From Phytophthora quininea (lineage: Eukaryota; Oomycota; Peronosporomycetes; Peronosporales; Peronosporaceae), in the NCBI GenBank assembly GCA_011947345.1, contig JAAVTG010000519.1, forward strand, positions 62,001 through 126,000: a stretch of DNA of 64,000 nucleotides, read 5' to 3'. Shown here piece after piece: positions 61,805-64,000 of the stretch (positions are counted from its first letter, which is position 1; every line of letters begins with the position of its first letter). The position numbers and the translations under genes were made by a program. The notes under the pieces were generated by a model, which was given only the letters and a program-made list of their open reading frames with translations, ran no database searches and was not told the origin of the DNA.

Positions 61805-64000
61805 TTATTTTCTGGAGCGCTTTGCGTGCTGCATGGCTGGTTGGGTCGACCTCTTCGCCCGATGCCGGCGGAATTTCTGCAGGCCGTCGCCGACCATATC
61901 GCTCACAAGCGTCTTGCGCTCGATAGCAGAGTCATCCCAGGACGAGCCAAATTGCGCCTTTCGGTTCACCCGCAAAACACCCGCAGGCATATTGCTAGCC
62001 GGCGCTTTCTCCCTTTTGTCGGTAGGGCTGCTTTCGTGGTTTTCCATTCGCCAGAACCATTCGCGAAGATCCGCGCGCTCTTTGCACTTCGACACGCACC
62101 GGAATAGCAGTCGAAGCAAGTAGAATAGAATGATGAAGCCTGACAGGATGATCGCGCAAAGAATGCCCGCTTTCATGGTGGTAATGACCTCGCGAACAAT
62201 CAACATTTCGTTCTGCAAGTCAACAATGTGAGCAACAGCCCATTCACACAGCAAGCCTTGGAACCTTACCCAAAGAGCGATATTGTCCCGCCGGACATCA
62301 TCGAGCAAACGCCCATAGCTTTGCAGAAGTGCTTCATTTGCTGACAGCTCTTTTGCCACGTGGTCCTTCTGCAAAACACTCACACAACAATCAATCAATG
62401 ACGAAGTATCAACTTGTCCACAACAAGTAGCGATGCGTACCAGGTCCACTATCATGGTGCGAATTTCCTTCAGTTGATCATTTAAGGACTCTTGGTTTGA
62501 CTACGCAACACACGAGCACGGCAAGAGTCAGCAGACCCATTTGTATCGTAGCCGTTCACTCTCCGGTAGGTCTCTCTTTACCTGGAGCATCTTAATGGCC
62601 GCCCATTGATGAGTGTGAAATTCTTCGAGCTGTCTGCTGATGATGGTTTGGTTGACCTCGAGAGATTGAACTGCACAAGAAAAAAGTTAGAAAGACGCAC
62701 CAATGCACGCTCTATCATACTTACTTTTCTTGGTGATGCGAACGAAAATACTTTCCAGTCGTCCAAGTCCTTGCGTTGACGAGATGGCCGCAGTAGCAGG
62801 TGTAAGTTTCTCTCCATGCGTACCTTGCAGCAATGATGCTGCCGGTACTGGTGCTGTTGTCGTCGAGTTCCCTGAGGAATTGCCAGCAGACACACTGGCC
62901 GCGCTGCCATTAACACTCGGTCCTCCTGGCGACGGATCAGACGCCTTCACTGTGCTCTCGGTAATGTTAGCCTCGATTGGTTCTGCATTCGGGCTGGAGG
63001 GGCTGGCTCATTCGTTTTGGCACTGGCTGCAGCTTCTGCTTCAATCTTTTCCGGAGTGTAGTCGACTAGACAACACATTCCATGGCTTCGGTAGTGCTCG
63101 ACTTGCTGCGAGTCGTTATAGAAAACTGCCACCACGGTGTTGTTTTCTCCATCAAACACTGGCTAACGAGCTCGGACGGATCTGGGATGCGAGGGATGGT
63201 GATTTCAGCGCTATCTCCCAAGGAGGACAAATGAGGGATGCTAAGCGACGCCTGGGCATCAAGCGCCTCGACTTCCGCATCGATGCTCTTCTCCAGCTGC
63301 GAAATCACTTGCGTAAACGTTCGGCCAAATACCCTGCGAGTGTGGGTAAGCATTCGTTAGTCGAGCTGAGTCGCCTTCCTCTCTAGCTACGTGCTCACCG
63401 TAGCTGGCTCAACGTGCAATAGTACTCGGATCCATAGTGCGACAGGAAGCGGAACTTGATGTAACGCACATGCTGCTGTGCGTCTAGCTGGAAAACCTGC
63501 TCGCCGTTTGTGTGCTCCGCTGTAAAGTTGCCCAGCACGAGCCACGTGTCCGTGGGGTAGTTGACGCTGCCCAGCACAATAAAGCCCTTGACGGGCGACG
63601 AGAACTTTTCGTAGTTGGCCACTGCGATGGCGTCTGCATGAACCTGGTCAAAACAGCACAGAGCCCACTCGTCAGCGCTTAAAGTCTACTCTCCCTCCAA
63701 CCGGTTCTGCAGTCCGTACGTCCTCTGAGAGACTGATGACCACCCACTTGCGGGGGTTTGAGCACGGCGTGAGCATGTAGCGGTCCTTGTCCGGGACCAG
63801 CAGGTTCGTGGGGCTCTTGGTACCTTCAGCGGCGTCCAGGATCGTGGCGCCAGCGTCCAACGACGCGTAGTTCTGGCGCTTGCCAGTGGCCACGCTGTCG
63901 GCGTCCACCACTTCGAAGAGTCCGTTGGGAAGATCCAGCAGGTCCACATCCTCATCCGCTTCCTCCGCATCGGCTCGCGGCTCGTCCGGCTCGGCGACAC
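61805..64000 (-). CDS. SUN-domain membrane protein (SUCO/SLP1-like), 5' end outside window
   Basis: Exons 64000-63720, 63643-63399, 63333-62725, 62670-62582 and 62500-61805, with GT..AG introns of 76, 65, 54 and 81 bp in consistent phase. The SUN/UNC84-type domain spans the first two: NYASLDAGATILDA, NLLVPDKDRYMLTPC, KWVVISLSED, ANYEKFSSPVKGFIVLGSVN, FRFLSHYGSEYYCTLS. This version (mid-SUN, ER-type) is typical of SUCO/SLP1/Opt proteins, which guard folding of ER membrane and luminal proteins. A long coiled-coil part follows (NQTIISRQLEEFHTHQW, NDQLKEIRTMIVDLV) and a membrane helix GILCAIILSGFIILFYLLRL before a basic cytosolic tail. Exon 3 has at least one frame break (63.15-62.95 kb). The start codon lies beyond 64000. 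Confidence 0.82.

Overview
The window looks like oomycete nuclear DNA, most likely a Phytophthora-like (Peronosporales) genome. The evidence is intron-containing eukaryotic genes with short introns (54-83 bp at most resolvable junctions), and a transposon mix of PIF/Harbinger, Crypton tyrosine recombinase, Ty3/gypsy and a MULE carrying a Ulp1-type protease. I cannot name the species. No rRNA, CRISPR array or prokaryotic operon is visible.

Layout. Two gene-dense ends flank a transposon island of about 51 kb. The left end (1-7.1 kb) holds a Cys/His-repeat protein (+), a CEP44-like centriole protein (-), an ERGIC3/Erv46 cargo receptor (-, five exons resolved), an F-box-like/TFIIS-domain protein (+, three exons) and a KIX-like/LRR protein (-). 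ERGIC3 and the TFIIS-domain gene are divergent and share a promoter interval with three copies of a 16-bp motif. The right end (59.5-64 kb) holds two tightly packed minus-strand genes: a SUN-domain (SUCO/SLP1-type) membrane protein that runs off the window edge, and a coiled-coil protein starting 34 bp after its stop.

The island (7.6-58.4 kb) is almost entirely mobile DNA, much of it nested. In order: a solo LTR interrupted by Harbinger H1; a Crypton relic; a gag fragment; a minus-strand Ty3/gypsy element G1 whose reverse transcriptase is split by Harbinger H2 (clean TIRs, TAA duplication); a MULE with transposase, SWIM finger and Ulp1 protease; a pogo/CENP-B-like relic; Harbinger H3; hAT and helicase scraps; two convergent gag-protease elements (A on +, B on -) with no reverse transcriptase, B carrying Harbinger H4 (clean TIRs, TTA duplication); a 571-bp TA-flanked element; and a second solo LTR inside another retroelement.

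Caveat. Several conserved genes at both ends show single-base frame breaks, often next to homopolymers. These look more like residual sequencing indels than decay, so gene models are given as spans with the breaks noted. TE reading frames are also broken, and there the cause cannot be separated. The most interesting items are the F-box-like/TFIIS architecture with a lost acidic hairpin, the simple-repeat invasion of the Crypton catalytic box, the Ulp1-bearing MULE, and the GATC-saturated convergent gag-protease pair.
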